From the NCBI RefSeq assembly GCF_014252955.1, contig NZ_JACMIA010000001.1, positions 2,440,258-2,504,257 of the forward strand: DNA of 64,000 nt. Direction: 5' to 3'. The DNA comes from Stappia sp. 28M-7. GTDB taxonomy: Bacteria > Pseudomonadota > Alphaproteobacteria > Rhizobiales > Stappiaceae. Made by a program: the position numbers and the translations under genes. Of the stretch, positions 30,509 to 40,313 are shown piece by piece. The notes beneath the pieces are model-generated. The model worked only from the letters and a program-made list of their open reading frames with translations. It was not told where the DNA came from and made no database searches. Each line of letters opens with the position of its first letter. The stretch's first letter is position 1.

Positions 30509-33154
30509 TCATTTCGGCGTCCAGGGTCGGCGACGCCCGTAGCTGGGGACCACGGCAACAGCGAGAGCATCGCCTGTGCCTGATGGCGACTGCCAAGCCG
30601 ATGACGCTTGCGCGAGCGCTGATCGAGATGCGGCCGAGGCGGCCGGCGCACTGAAATAGAGCGCAACGGCGCCGTCGCGGGCAAGCCGCGCCCCGTCGAA
30701 CACCTGCCTTGCCCGGCAATCGGGCGGGGCAATCAGCGCCGAGACGATGATGTCGGCCTTGCGGCAATCCTCTTCGAAGGCGGCGCTGTCGCGCACCAGC
30801 GAGACCAGCAGCGCAGGCGGGCCTTGCCCCGCTGCAAAGGGCCCCGGCCCCGGTCCTGCCACCGGTCCCGGCGGTGCATTTGCGGAGGCACCGTGCCGGG
30901 CACCCGCCCCCGGCGGACCATGCGCGCGCACTAGACAGGCCAGCTTGTCGCAGCGAAGGTCGCCGGCCGCGATCCGCCGGTTCCCGTGGTGCTGCACACT
31001 GATGCCTTCCGCCCGCAACCAGACCTCCGGCAGGAACCCGCTCGGGCGCGATGAAACGCGCAAGGCCCCGGCCGCATCGCGCACGGCAATGGTCGTGCCG
31101 GTGGCCGAGATCAGCATGTCCGGCTGCCGATGCAGGGCATAAAGCAGGACGGAGGCGGCAAGCGGCAGCAGGGCGACTGGGCGATATCCCCGCGGCGCAA
31201 GGCAGGCGACAAGCCCTGCCGCCACCACCAGTAGCGTGCCGCCAAGCGAGGGCGCGCCGATCACCCCGTCCTCCGGCGTCAGGTTGCTGACCCAGGTCGC
31301 CATCGCCACCACGAGATCGATGCCAGCGCCCATCGCCGCGAGCGGCAAGGCCTCCAGCCCGAAGGGCAGCAGGGCCAGCGCCAGCACCGCGAACGGCATG
31401 ACCACGAGTGTCACCACCGGCATTGCCAGCAGGTTGCCGAGCGTACCGAGCGGCGAGATTCGGTGGAAGTGATAGGCGCCGATGGCCCCCGTCGCCAGGC
31501 CCGCGATCAGCGAGGTCAGGAGAAGCCCCCAGAACCAGCCCGCAGCGCCCGATGTCGCGGCCTGCAGCAGCCCCCCACGACCCGGCGGCGCCATCGGCCC
31601 CTGGCGCTCGCGCGCGGCGCGCCGCCGGGTTATTTCCTCATAGGCGGCGATCAGGGCGATCACGGCGGCGAAGGACATCTGGAAACCGGGATCGAGCAAC
31701 GCCTCCGGCAGCATCGCAAGGATCAGCAGGACGGCAATCGCGACATTGCGCAGCGTCAGGGCCCGCCGCGAGAAGATGCGCCCCGAAAACACCAGAACGA
31801 TCATCAGGAAGGCGCGCTGCGTTGCGATGGAGGCACCGGAAATGCCGAGATAGAAGACGGCGGCCGACATCGCCGCAACGGCGGCCCAGGCATCGATCCG
31901 CCGCTCATGCACCAGATGCGGGAACAGCGCCAGAAGCGCCCGCACGACGAAGAACACCGAGCCGGCGAACAGCGCCATATGCAGGCCGGAAATCGCCAGG
32001 ATATGCGCAAGGCCGGCGGTCCTCAGCGCCTCCGTCACCTGCTCTGGGATCAGAGAGCGGTCGCCGGTGATCAGCGCAATGGCAAGCGCGGCGGCCGTCG
32101 TCTCGCCGAGCGCGGCGATGATCCGCGCGGCAATCGCCTGACGCAGACTGGCGATCCCGGCTTTCAGCCGTAGCGACAGCGGTGCGGGACCGAGATCAAT
32201 GCGGCTCGGCGCGCCGAAGGCAAAACCGGTGGCGCCGATGCCGTCGAAGAAGGCACGAAAGGCGAAGTCGTAGCCGCGGGGCATCACGGCAGCCGACGGC
32301 GGCATCAGCCTCGCGCGCAGCCGTACAGCCTCGCCGACAGAGATCCTCTCGCCTTCGGGGTCGCCGCGCAGCGACACGCGGACCCGATAAGGCATTGCTG
32401 ACGCTGGCAGCCGCTCTATCCCCGCAACGCGCAGCAGCAACCGCGTGCCGCGGTCGGTGCGCTCGACCTCCTCCGCAAAGCCGGTCAGTGTCACGCTCCG
32501 CGCCCGATCGATCACCGGGGCGGCAACAAGTGCGGTGCGCAATGCCCCGGCGAAAAGTCCCGACAGCACCAGCGCCAGAGCCAGTAACACAAGGCCCCGC
32601 ACGCCGCGGCGCGCCGCGAAAAACCAGCCGGCCCAGGCAAGAATGGCGGCAAGCGCCAGAACGGGGACCAACGGCTCGGACGGCAGGCGGAAATAGACAG
32701 CGATGCCGAAGGTGAAGGCGAGCGCGGCGAAGGCGAGCCCGCGCCCCTGCGCAAGGCTTTCGGCACAGGCAGCTGCGAACCTTGTCCCCGCCCCTTGCGT
32801 TTCGTGCCATCCTGCGCGGGCTCGCCGACGACGGGCAAGCAGATCGGCAAGCAGCAAGGGGGCGAGCGCAAGCCAGCGGCGTTCCCCACTGCCGCTGCCC
32901 GTTCGTCCCGGCGCCGCTGCCGGCACCGCCCTTGGCGCCGCATCCGGCAGCGCTCGCCTGTCGTCGTCGTCCTCGCCCGCCCGGGACACCTGGCCGCCCC
33001 TTCCCCTCGCCGGCGCGCGCGTGCCCCTCGCTCGGGCATTGGTGGCGCGGCGCCGCTGTGTTACACGGTCGCCGACCGTGCCAGGACCGAAGCGTTGCAT
33101 TGCAACCCGGGTTCGCGCAAGACGCGAAACGGCACCGGATATTCCCGAAGGCAC
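30509..33154 (-). CDS. ComEC/Rec2-family DNA-uptake channel protein
   Basis: This large polytopic inner-membrane protein of up to 881 residues belongs to the competence family that carries single-stranded DNA across the membrane. The signature AHILAISGLHMALFAG lies at the start of the Competence domain, after a DUF4131-type N-terminal segment (LTGFAEEVERTDRGTRLLLRV). Many transmembrane helices follow. The C-terminal part after HRQPDMLISATGTTIAVRD looks like a reduced metallo-beta-lactamase-like region without the HxHxDH motif, as is common in this order. The start is uncertain (GTG at 33154 or ATG at 33100; neither has a good ribosome site). It is divergent from gltX and convergent with lexA. 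Confidence 0.85.
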   Translation of the reverse strand: MPSGISGAVSRLARTRVAMQRFGPGTVGDRVTQRRRATNARARGTRAPARGRGGQVSRAGEDDDDRRALPDAAPRAVPAAAPGRTGSGSGERRWLALAPLLLADLLARRRRARAGWHETQGAGTRFAAACAESLAQGRGLAFAALAFTFGIAVYFRLPSEPLVPVLALAAILAWAGWFFAARRGVRGLVLLALALVLSGLFAGALRTALVAAPVIDRARSVTLTGFAEEVERTDRGTRLLLRVAGIERLPASAMPYRVRVSLRGDPEGERISVGEAVRLRARLMPPSAAVMPRGYDFAFRAFFDGIGATGFAFGAPSRIDLGPAPLSLRLKAGIASLRQAIAARIIAALGETTAAALAIALITGDRSLIPEQVTEALRTAGLAHILAISGLHMALFAGSVFFVVRALLALFPHLVHERRIDAWAAVAAMSAAVFYLGISGASIATQRAFLMIVLVFSGRIFSRRALTLRNVAIAVLLILAMLPEALLDPGFQMSFAAVIALIAAYEEITRRRAARERQGPMAPPGRGGLLQAATSGAAGWFWGLLLTSLIAGLATGAIGAYHFHRISPLGTLGNLLAMPVVTLVVMPFAVLALALLPFGLEALPLAAMGAGIDLVVAMATWVSNLTPEDGVIGAPSLGGTLLVVAAGLVACLAPRGYRPVALLPLAASVLLYALHRQPDMLISATGTTIAVRDAAGALRVSSRPSGFLPEVWLRAEGISVQHHGNRRIAAGDLRCDKLACLVRAHGPPGAGARHGASANAPPGPVAGPGPGPFAAGQGPPALLVSLVRDSAAFEEDCRKADIIVSALIAPPDCRARQVFDGARLARDGAVALYFSAPAASAASRSALAQASSAWQSPSGTGDALAVAVVPSYGRRRPWTPK

Positions 33155-33201
33155 GCCGGACGCTCTGCGCCGGTGCCGCCACCGATCACGAGGCCTTTTG
33201 A

Positions 33202-34632
33202 ATGAGCTCTCCCGTCGTCACGCGCTTTGCGCCCTCCCCGACCGGCTACCTGCATATCGGCGGCGCCCGCACGGCGCTGTTCAACTGGCTTTATGCCCGG
33301 CGTTTCGGCGGCAAGATGCTGCTGCGGATCGAGGACACCGACCGCGAGCGCAGCACCGATGCGGCCATCTCCGCGATCCTCGACGGCCTGACCTGGCTCG
33401 GTCTCGACTGGGAGGGCGAGGCGATCTCGCAGTTCGCCCGCGCCGCGCGCCACCGCGAGGTGGCCGAGAGCCTGATCGAGAAGGGCATGGCCTATCGCTG
33501 CTATGCGACGCCGGAAGAGCTGACGGCGATGCGCGAGGAGCAGCGCGCCAACGGCCTGCCGCCGCGCTATGACGGGCGCTGGCGCGACCGCGATCCGTCC
33601 GAGGCCCCGGCCGGCGTCAAGCCGGCGATCCGCCTCAAGGCGCCAGTCGACGGCGAGACGGTGATCGAGGACAAGGTGCAGGGCCGCGTCGTCTTCCCGA
33701 ACAAGGATCTGGACGATCTGGTCCTGCTGCGCTCCGACGGCACGCCGACCTACATGCTGGCCGTCGTCGTCGACGACCACGACATGGGCGTCACCCACAT
33801 CGTGCGCGGCGACGATCACCTGACCAATGCCGCCCGCCAGACGCTGATCTATCAGGCGCTCGGCTGGGACGTGCCGGTGATGGCCCATATCCCGCTGATC
33901 CACGGTCCGGACGGCGCCAAGCTGTCGAAGCGCCATGGCGCGCTCGGCGTCGAGGCCTACCGGGCCATGGGCTATCTGCCCGCCGCCATGCGCAACTATC
34001 TGGCGCGCCTCGGCTGGAGCCATGGCGACGACGAGATCTTCTCGACGCAGGAGATGACCGGCTGGTTCGATCTCGACGCCATCGGCAAGTCGCCCTCGCG
34101 CTTCGACTTCAAGAAGCTGGAGAACCTCAACGGCCACTACATGCGTGCAGCCGGCACGGACGAGTTGCTGGCCGACTTCACCAGCTTCCTGCCCCATGCG
34201 GAGAACGCCGAAGGCCTGCGCGACTGGCTGCAGGACCCGGCGCATGTCGAGATGTTCCGCGCCGCCCTGCCGGGGCTGAAGGAGCGTGCCAAGACCCTGG
34301 TGGAGCTGGCCGACAGCGCCGAGTACCTGTGGGTGCAGCGCCCGCTCGCGATGGACGAGAAGGCGGAAAAGCTGCTGGAGGCAGACGACGCGCGCAAGGT
34401 GCTCGCCGACCTGCACGCACGCCTTTCCGCGCTCGAAACCTGGAGCGCGGAAGCGACCGAGGAGGCCGTGCGCGCCTATGCCGAGGAGACCGATCTCAAG
34501 CTCGGCAAGGCGGCGCAGCCGCTGCGCGCGGCGCTGACCGGCCGGGGCACCTCGCCCGGCATCTTCGACGTGCTGGCCGTGCTCGGCCGCGAGGAATCGC
34601 TCGCCCGCATCGCCGATCAGGCCGCCGGCTGA
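33202..34632 (+). CDS. gltX: glutamyl-tRNA synthetase
   Basis: The enzyme charges tRNA-Glu and, in bacteria lacking GlnRS, often also tRNA-Gln. This class I enzyme has 476 residues, with the HIGH-equivalent [13 protein letters not shown] (His18 to Gly21) and the KMSKS-equivalent KLSKRHG (240-246). [12 protein letters not shown] follows the first motif. The C-terminal anticodon-binding domain is complete. A GC-rich 10-bp inverted repeat (34672-34699) downstream lacks a T-run. Confidence 0.97.
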   Translation: MSSPVVTRFAPSPTGYLHIGGARTALFNWLYARRFGGKMLLRIEDTDRERSTDAAISAILDGLTWLGLDWEGEAISQFARAARHREVAESLIEKGMAYRCYATPEELTAMREEQRANGLPPRYDGRWRDRDPSEAPAGVKPAIRLKAPVDGETVIEDKVQGRVVFPNKDLDDLVLLRSDGTPTYMLAVVVDDHDMGVTHIVRGDDHLTNAARQTLIYQALGWDVPVMAHIPLIHGPDGAKLSKRHGALGVEAYRAMGYLPAAMRNYLARLGWSHGDDEIFSTQEMTGWFDLDAIGKSPSRFDFKKLENLNGHYMRAAGTDELLADFTSFLPHAENAEGLRDWLQDPAHVEMFRAALPGLKERAKTLVELADSAEYLWVQRPLAMDEKAEKLLEADDARKVLADLHARLSALETWSAEATEEAVRAYAEETDLKLGKAAQPLRAALTGRGTSPGIFDVLAVLGREESLARIADQAAG

Positions 34633-34885
34633 GGCAAGGCCGGGCCCGCCCGGCCAAAGGTACCAATCAAGGCGGCGGCCCGATCCCCGGCCGCCGCCCG
34701 CGGTTCACATGAATCCCCCGTCACCCTGTGACGAAAGCGTTAGGGAGGTGCGCTTGCGGGGAGCGGACAAATGGGATACGCAACATTCGACCTTTCCTCC
34801 CGCCGTGTGTCCGGCACGCCCCAGCCTCTCCTGGAAGCCGGCCCGGACGATCCTGCGGCGCGCTTCATACAAGGGGGTAGCCTGA

Positions 34886-36178
34886 ATGAGCGACAACACT
34901 GCCAAGCTGACGATGGGTGACAAGTCCTGGGACTTGAAGGTGCGTCCGGGGTCCATCGGACCCGATGTGGTCGACATTGCCTCGCTCTATGCGCAGACCG
35001 GCTGTTTCACCTACGACCCCGGCTTCACCTCGACCGCCTCGTGCGAATCCGCCATCACCTATATCGATGGCGACGAGGGTACCCTGCTGTATCGCGGCTA
35101 TCCGATCGAGCAGCTGGCCGAGCACGGTGACTTCCTGGAGAGCTGCTACCTGCTGCTCTACGGCGAGCTGCCGACCAAGGCCCAGAAGGACGACTTCGTG
35201 CATCGCGTGACCTATCACACGATGATCCACGAGCAGATGAGCCGCTTCTTCACCGGCTTCCGCCGCGACGCCCACCCGATGGCGATCATGGTCGGCACCG
35301 TCGGCGCGCTCTCCGCCTTCTACCACGACTCGACCGACATCTCGGACCCGCACCAGCGCATGGTGGCGAGCCTGCGCATGATCGCGAAGATGCCGACGCT
35401 TGCGGCCATGGCCTACAAGTATCACGTCGGCCAGCCCTTCGTTTATCCGCGCAACGACCTCGACTACGCGTCGAACTTCCTGCACATGTGCTTCGCGGTG
35501 CCTTGCGAGGAATACAAGGTCAACCCCGTTCTCGCCCGCGCCATGGACCGGATCTTCATCCTCCATGCCGACCACGAGCAGAACGCCTCGACCTCGACCG
35601 TGCGTCTCGCCGGTTCCTCGGGCGCCAACCCGTTCGCCTGCATCGCGGCCGGCATCGCCTGCCTGTGGGGCCCGGCGCATGGCGGCGCCAACGAGGCAGC
35701 GCTCAACATGCTGTCGGAGATCGGCTCGGTCGACCGGATCCCGGAATACATCGCCCGCGCCAAGGACAAGAACGATCCGTTCCGTCTGATGGGCTTCGGT
35801 CATCGGGTCTACAAGAACTACGACCCGCGCGCCCGCATCATGCAGAAGACCACGCATGAAGTGCTGGCCGAGCTCGGCATCCGGGACGATCCGCTTCTCG
35901 ACGTCGCCATGGAGCTGGAGAAGATCGCTCTCAACGACGACTACTTCATCGAGAAGAAGCTCTACCCGAACATCGACTTCTACTCCGGCATCACCCTGCG
36001 TGCGCTCGGCTTCCCGACCACCATGTTCACCGTGCTGTTCGCCCTCGCGCGGACCGTCGGCTGGATCGCCCAGTGGAAGGAGATGGTCGAGGATCCGTCC
36101 CAGAAGATCGGCCGCCCGCGCCAGCTCTACACCGGCGCCGCGCAGCGCGACTATCTGCCGGTCTCCCAGCGTCGCTGA
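34886..36178 (+). CDS. gltA: citrate synthase
   Basis: The enzyme condenses oxaloacetate and acetyl-CoA at entry to the TCA cycle. The 430-residue protein is of the hexameric, NADH-sensitive type I length. Active-site residues are visible: His in [12 protein letters not shown], His and Arg in [16 protein letters not shown], and the catalytic Asp near [19 protein letters not shown] ribosome site precedes the ATG. A strong intrinsic terminator follows 26 bp after the stop. Confidence 0.97.
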   Translation: MSDNTAKLTMGDKSWDLKVRPGSIGPDVVDIASLYAQTGCFTYDPGFTSTASCESAITYIDGDEGTLLYRGYPIEQLAEHGDFLESCYLLLYGELPTKAQKDDFVHRVTYHTMIHEQMSRFFTGFRRDAHPMAIMVGTVGALSAFYHDSTDISDPHQRMVASLRMIAKMPTLAAMAYKYHVGQPFVYPRNDLDYASNFLHMCFAVPCEEYKVNPVLARAMDRIFILHADHEQNASTSTVRLAGSSGANPFACIAAGIACLWGPAHGGANEAALNMLSEIGSVDRIPEYIARAKDKNDPFRLMGFGHRVYKNYDPRARIMQKTTHEVLAELGIRDDPLLDVAMELEKIALNDDYFIEKKLYPNIDFYSGITLRALGFPTTMFTVLFALARTVGWIAQWKEMVEDPSQKIGRPRQLYTGAAQRDYLPVSQRR

Positions 36179-36203
36179 GCGGGATCGACACGTCCAAGCT
36201 GAG

Positions 36204-36230
36204 AAAAGGCCGCCTCCGGGCGGCCTTTTT
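36204..36230 (+). terminator. intrinsic terminator after gltA
   Basis: A 10-bp stem (AAAGGCCGCC with its complement, TCCG loop) is followed by TTTTT, a textbook rho-independent terminator. Confidence 0.92.
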
Positions 36231-36395
36231 GCGTTTGGGGCGACCTGCGGGGGCGAGGCAGGAGGCGGAGGTGCGCTTAGCGGGCGTTGTTTTGCTGCAG
36301 CCTCTCCTTGCGTCTTCCCGGACGAGGCCGAAGGCCGATGATCCGGGACCGGAGAGGCACGGCGGTCGTGGCATGGTTCTGGAGCGCAACTCATA

Positions 36396-36457
36396 CGCCC
36401 TCGGCTCTCCGATCCCGCATCTCCGCTTACGCTTCGTGCGGGATGACGAGAGGAAAG
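36396..36457. repeat. intergenic palindromic repeat, type A (copy 1)
   Basis: It begins CCCTCGGCTCTCCG and ends CGGGATGACGAGAGGAAAGG, with an internal CCCGCAT...GTGCGGG inverted pair. It matches copies at 51808 and 56604. It lies in the gltA-lpxB gap. Confidence 0.75.
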
Positions 36458-36478
36458 GTCCGGGTGATTTTCACCGCC

Positions 36479-36543
36479 GCTCTGGAAGCCAATAGGCCCC
36501 GGGTCGCGCTGCGCTTGCCCGGGGTGACGCCAGAGGGGATGCG
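36479..36543. repeat. intergenic palindromic repeat, type D (copy 1)
   Basis: It contains the core CTCTGGAAGCCAATAGGCCC, then a CCCGGG...CCCGGG inverted pair, then GGTGACG and AGAGGGGATGCG. It is nearly identical to the 3' ends of the composite elements at 51931 and 56218. Confidence 0.8.
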
Positions 36544-36565
36544 AGGTCGCTGCCAGTCCCGCCGG

Positions 36566-36625
36566 CTGTCATCCTGGCCGGAGGCGAAGCCGGATAGCCG
36601 GGACCCAGAGGTGCCCTTAGCGGGT
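36566..36625. repeat. intergenic palindromic repeat, type E (REP-like hairpin)
   Basis: GTCATCCTGGCCGGAGGCGA begins an imperfect hairpin closing with AGCCGGATAGCCGGGACCCA, followed by AGAGGTGCCCTTAGCGGG. A similar hairpin lies at 56524-56565, and a similar AGAGGTGCCC tail at 56167. It is part of the same mosaic family. Confidence 0.6.
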
Positions 36626-36734
36626 GTGGGGCGGGCGGCGCGCGTTCCGCACGCCGGTACGGCAAACGGGGATAGAAAACGCCCCCCCGTTGCGACAGCG
36701 GGGATAAATGGCCGGAGACGGGCCCACGCGATTT

Positions 36735-36864
36735 GCACAACTGTCTCAATATTTCGGCAAGACATTGAAAATACTGAAAGATTTTCGAGACGGATTTTGC
36801 AAAATTTCAGCGCGAAGTTGCGTCTGGCGTCTCAATTCACGCCAAACGCCGGTTGTCCGCCCAT
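36735..36864. other. AT-rich intergenic patch downstream of lpxB
   Basis: About 36740-36825 is strikingly AT-rich (runs such as ATTGAAAATACTGAAAG and TTTTGCAAAATTTC) against a very GC-rich background. An inverted pair TGGCGT / ACGCCA (36829-36848) sits between it and the lpxB stop. I see no gene here. Confidence 0.4.
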
Positions 36865-38061
36865 CTAGGCAGTCCGGCCGCGAACCTCTTCCAAAACGAT
36901 GCGCGCGGCGGCGCCCGCCTGGCTCTCGTTCCCCTCCAGCCGCATCACCGCGTCGAGCCGGGCGAAGGCGTCGACCTGCCGCTTTCGGGCCGGGGTGTCG
37001 GCCAGCAGCGGGGCGACCGCATCGGCGAGCGCGCGCGGATTGGCGTCGTCGTCCAGGAACTCCGGCACGACATTCTCGCCGATGATGATGTTGGGCAGGA
37101 CCATGGAGCTGACGCGGGCGACCGGCACGATGCGGTGGATGTCCTTGAGCCGGCGAAAGAACCAGTCGAGCTTGTAGGCAACGACCAACGGCACGCCCGA
37201 GATCGCCAGCTCCAGCGAGACAGTGCCCGAGGCGGCGAGAGCGGCATGCGCCCGGCGGAAGGCAGCGAGCTTGGCCGCCTCGCCGGTCACCACCTGCGGC
37301 GGATGCGGCCAGTCGGCAAGCTGTTCCTCGATCATCGGCCTCAAGCGCAGCACCGCCGGCAGCACCACCTCGAGATCCGGATGCGCCTGCCGCAGGATCT
37401 CGACCGCGCCGCGGAAATCCTGCAGCAGCTGGGTGACCTCGCTGCGCCGGCTGCCCGGCAGCATCAGCAGCACCGGCCGCCCCTCGTCCAGCGCCCTCCT
37501 CTCGCCGGCGGCGGGACGGAAGTCGCCGACCCGCTCGATCAGCGAGTGGCCGACATAGCTGGTCGGCGGGCCGCCGAGCTTTTCGTGCACGCCGGGTTCG
37601 AAGGGCAGGATCGCCAGCAGCCGGTCGACATAGGCGGCCATGCGGCGCGCGCGGCCCGGCCGCCAGGCCCAGACCGACGGCGAGACGTAATCGACGATGG
37701 GAATGGAGGGCGCGCGCTTGCGCACCCGCTTGGCAACGTTATGCGTGAAATCGGGACTGTCGACGATGATCAGGACATCGGGCGCCGCCGCGACCACGTC
37801 GTCGACGGTCTGGTAAACCCGGCGGACGATGGAGGGCAGCCGCGCCAGAACGGCGGAAAGACCCATCACCGCGATATCCTCGATGGGAAAGAGGCTCTTC
37901 AGCCCCTGCGCTTCCATGCGCTCGCCGCCGACGCCCATGAACTCGACCGGCCGGCCGGCCTGCGCGGCAATGGCCACCATCATCGGTGCGGCCAGCTGGT
38001 CGCCGGACTCCTCGCCCGCCACCACATAGACCCGCAGCGGGCGAACAGCACCTTCTGTCAT
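36865..38061 (-). CDS. lpxB: lipid A disaccharide synthase
   Basis: This glycosyltransferase (GT19) joins UDP-diacylglucosamine and lipid X to form the lipid A disaccharide at the inner membrane. The protein has 398 residues with the conserved starts LRVYVVAGEESGDQLAA and IVDSPDFTHNVAKRVRK, then VWAWRPGRARRMA, LMLPGSRRSEVTQLL and SGTVSLELAISGVPLVVAYK. Its ATG overlaps the lpxI stop (ATGA). It is the last gene of the lipid A operon. Confidence 0.96.
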   Translation of the reverse strand: MTEGAVRPLRVYVVAGEESGDQLAAPMMVAIAAQAGRPVEFMGVGGERMEAQGLKSLFPIEDIAVMGLSAVLARLPSIVRRVYQTVDDVVAAAPDVLIIVDSPDFTHNVAKRVRKRAPSIPIVDYVSPSVWAWRPGRARRMAAYVDRLLAILPFEPGVHEKLGGPPTSYVGHSLIERVGDFRPAAGERRALDEGRPVLLMLPGSRRSEVTQLLQDFRGAVEILRQAHPDLEVVLPAVLRLRPMIEEQLADWPHPPQVVTGEAAKLAAFRRAHAALAASGTVSLELAISGVPLVVAYKLDWFFRRLKDIHRIVPVARVSSMVLPNIIIGENVVPEFLDDDANPRALADAVAPLLADTPARKRQVDAFARLDAVMRLEGNESQAGAAARIVLEEVRGRTA

Positions 38062-38957
38062 CGCGCGGTCTCCGCCTGCGCCGAGGCCGTCTTGCCGGAA
38101 ATGCCGAAGAGAAAGACGCCCGAGCGCGCGGCGAGCGCGACGGTCTCGGCCCGCTCGGCAATCAGCACCCGCCCCGCCTCGATGGCGATGCCGGAAAGTC
38201 CGGCGTCCCGCACGCGTTGCACGGTGCCCGGACCGATGGTCGGCAGGTCGACGCGAAGATCCTGGCCGGGCTTGGCGCATTTCACCAGCACCCCGCCCTT
38301 GCCGCGCACCCGGCTGCGCTCGCGCAGCTCGCGGCAACGCTCGAGCATGGAATCGGTGCCCTCCGCCCCCTCGACGGCAATGATGCGGCCGTGGAAACAG
38401 ACGGCAGCCTGGCCGATGTCGAGGCGACCGAGCTCGGCGACGGTGGCCGCGCCCAGCTCCAGATCGGCGAGCACCTCGCCCTTCGGCGGGGTGCCGGCCA
38501 TGCAGCCGGGCTGAGCCAGAAGCTGCGGCGCAACCTCATGGGCCCCGACGACCCGGAAGCCCTCGGCCTCGAAAAAGCGGATGACCTTCTTGAGCAGGGA
38601 ATCGTCGCCGCCGGCAAGCGAAGCGATGATCTTCGGCAACCGGCGCATGGTGCCGAGATCGCTGACGATTTCGCGCAGCTCCGGCCGGCGGGTGATGCTG
38701 CCGATCATCACCAGATCGCGCACCTTTTCGCGCTCCAGATGGCTGGCAAGCTTGCCGATCTGGCCCCAGCCGAGATGCACGGGAGAGAAAGCCTCGACGG
38801 AGGGATCCGCCTCGCCCTTGATGGCGATGGCGACGACGCGGCGACCGCGGTCGCTGGCCGCGCGCAGCACCTCTGCCGGCAGCTTGCCGCCGCCGCAGAT
38901 GACCGCGACAGCGCCGTCGCTACCGTTCGTCGTGGCTGTGTCGGATGCGTCGTTCAT
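38058..38957 (-). CDS. lpxI: LpxI, UDP-2,3-diacylglucosamine pyrophosphatase
   Basis: LpxI hydrolyses UDP-2,3-diacylglucosamine to lipid X, replacing LpxH in alphaproteobacteria. From the ATG at 38957 the protein has 299 residues. It begins with the family's VAVICGGGKLPAEVLRAA motif, followed by PVHLGWGQIGKL, VMIGSITRRPEL and the C-terminal LpxI_C segments CAKPGQDLRVDLPTIGP and AGLSGIAIEAGRVLI. A GTG at 38993 overlapping the lpxA stop is an alternative start. It overlaps lpxB. Confidence 0.93.
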   Translation of the reverse strand: MNDASDTATTNGSDGAVAVICGGGKLPAEVLRAASDRGRRVVAIAIKGEADPSVEAFSPVHLGWGQIGKLASHLEREKVRDLVMIGSITRRPELREIVSDLGTMRRLPKIIASLAGGDDSLLKKVIRFFEAEGFRVVGAHEVAPQLLAQPGCMAGTPPKGEVLADLELGAATVAELGRLDIGQAAVCFHGRIIAVEGAEGTDSMLERCRELRERSRVRGKGGVLVKCAKPGQDLRVDLPTIGPGTVQRVRDAGLSGIAIEAGRVLIAERAETVALAARSGVFLFGISGKTASAQAETAR

Positions 38958-38989
38958 GGCCCCGTCCCCGGCCGGCGCCGACAGGCGGA

Positions 38990-39799
38990 TCACCCGTCCT
39001 GGGCCGGCGTGCAGAAGCGGCGGTCGGTTTCGACCAGGATGAAATCCGTGACGCGGCGGACAAGGGCAACGCTCTCGTAGGCGGCCGCCACCTTTTCCGC
39101 GCGCTGGCGCAACGTGCCTTCGGAGCTCTCGAACAGGTCCTTGTAGGCATTGCGCAGGGCGTGGATGTCCTCGCGGGAGAACCCATGCCGCTTGAGCCCG
39201 ACAAGGTTCAAGCCCATCAGCCGGGCGCGGTTGCCCATCACCATGCCGAAGGGAATGAGGTCGTTCTCAAGGCCCGCAAGACCGCCGACAAAGGCATGGT
39301 CGCCGACGCGGGTAAACTGGATCGCTGCCGCGCCGCCGCCGAAAATGACATTGTTGCCGACGGTGACATGGCCGGCGATCATCACGTTGTTCGACAGGAT
39401 CACGCCGTCGCCGAGACGGGAATCATGGCCGACATGCGAGTTGGCGAGAAAGGCGCAGCGATTGCCGATCACCGTCTCCAGGCCGCCGCCCTCCGTCCCC
39501 GGATTGAGCGTCACGCCCTCGCGGATGATGCAGTCGGTGCCGACGGTGAGCGTCGCTTCCTCGCCGCGATACTTGAGATCCTGCGCCTGATGCCCGACCG
39601 AGGCGAAGGGAAAGATCTGCGTCCGCGCCCCGACGCTCGTGCGGCCCGCAACAACCACATGCGACTTCAGCACGACGCCGTCGCCCAGCACGGCCTGCGG
39701 CCCGACATGGCAGAACGGCCCGATGGACACGCCCTCGCCGAGCCTGGCGCCGTCCTCGATGACCGCGGAAGGGTGGATTGCGGAGTGAGCTGCCATCAT
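38990..39799 (-). CDS. lpxA: UDP-N-acetylglucosamine acyltransferase
   Basis: LpxA catalyses the first acylation of lipid A synthesis. This left-handed beta-helix protein of 269 residues is full of hexapeptide repeats. The catalytic His lies in FASVGHQAQDLKYRGE and the family segment NPGTEGGGLETVIGN is present. The C-terminal helical domain includes GLNLVGLKRHGFSRED. The start is at 39799 (GAGG 6-7 nt before); the frame opens further upstream inside fabZ. The order lpxD-fabZ-lpxA is standard. Confidence 0.96.
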   Translation of the reverse strand: MMAAHSAIHPSAVIEDGARLGEGVSIGPFCHVGPQAVLGDGVVLKSHVVVAGRTSVGARTQIFPFASVGHQAQDLKYRGEEATLTVGTDCIIREGVTLNPGTEGGGLETVIGNRCAFLANSHVGHDSRLGDGVILSNNVMIAGHVTVGNNVIFGGGAAAIQFTRVGDHAFVGGLAGLENDLIPFGMVMGNRARLMGLNLVGLKRHGFSREDIHALRNAYKDLFESSEGTLRQRAEKVAAAYESVALVRRVTDFILVETDRRFCTPAQDG

Positions 39800-39806
39800 G
39801 CGTGCC

Positions 39807-40271
<465 letters not shown>

Positions 40272-40313
40272 TCTTCTGTCCCCAGGCAACCAAAACCAGT
40301 CCGGTTCAAAATC

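Noticed and set aside
34672-34699. GC-rich 10-bp inverted repeat after gltX considered as a terminator
   Set aside because: No T-run follows on either strand, so I did not call it an intrinsic terminator.
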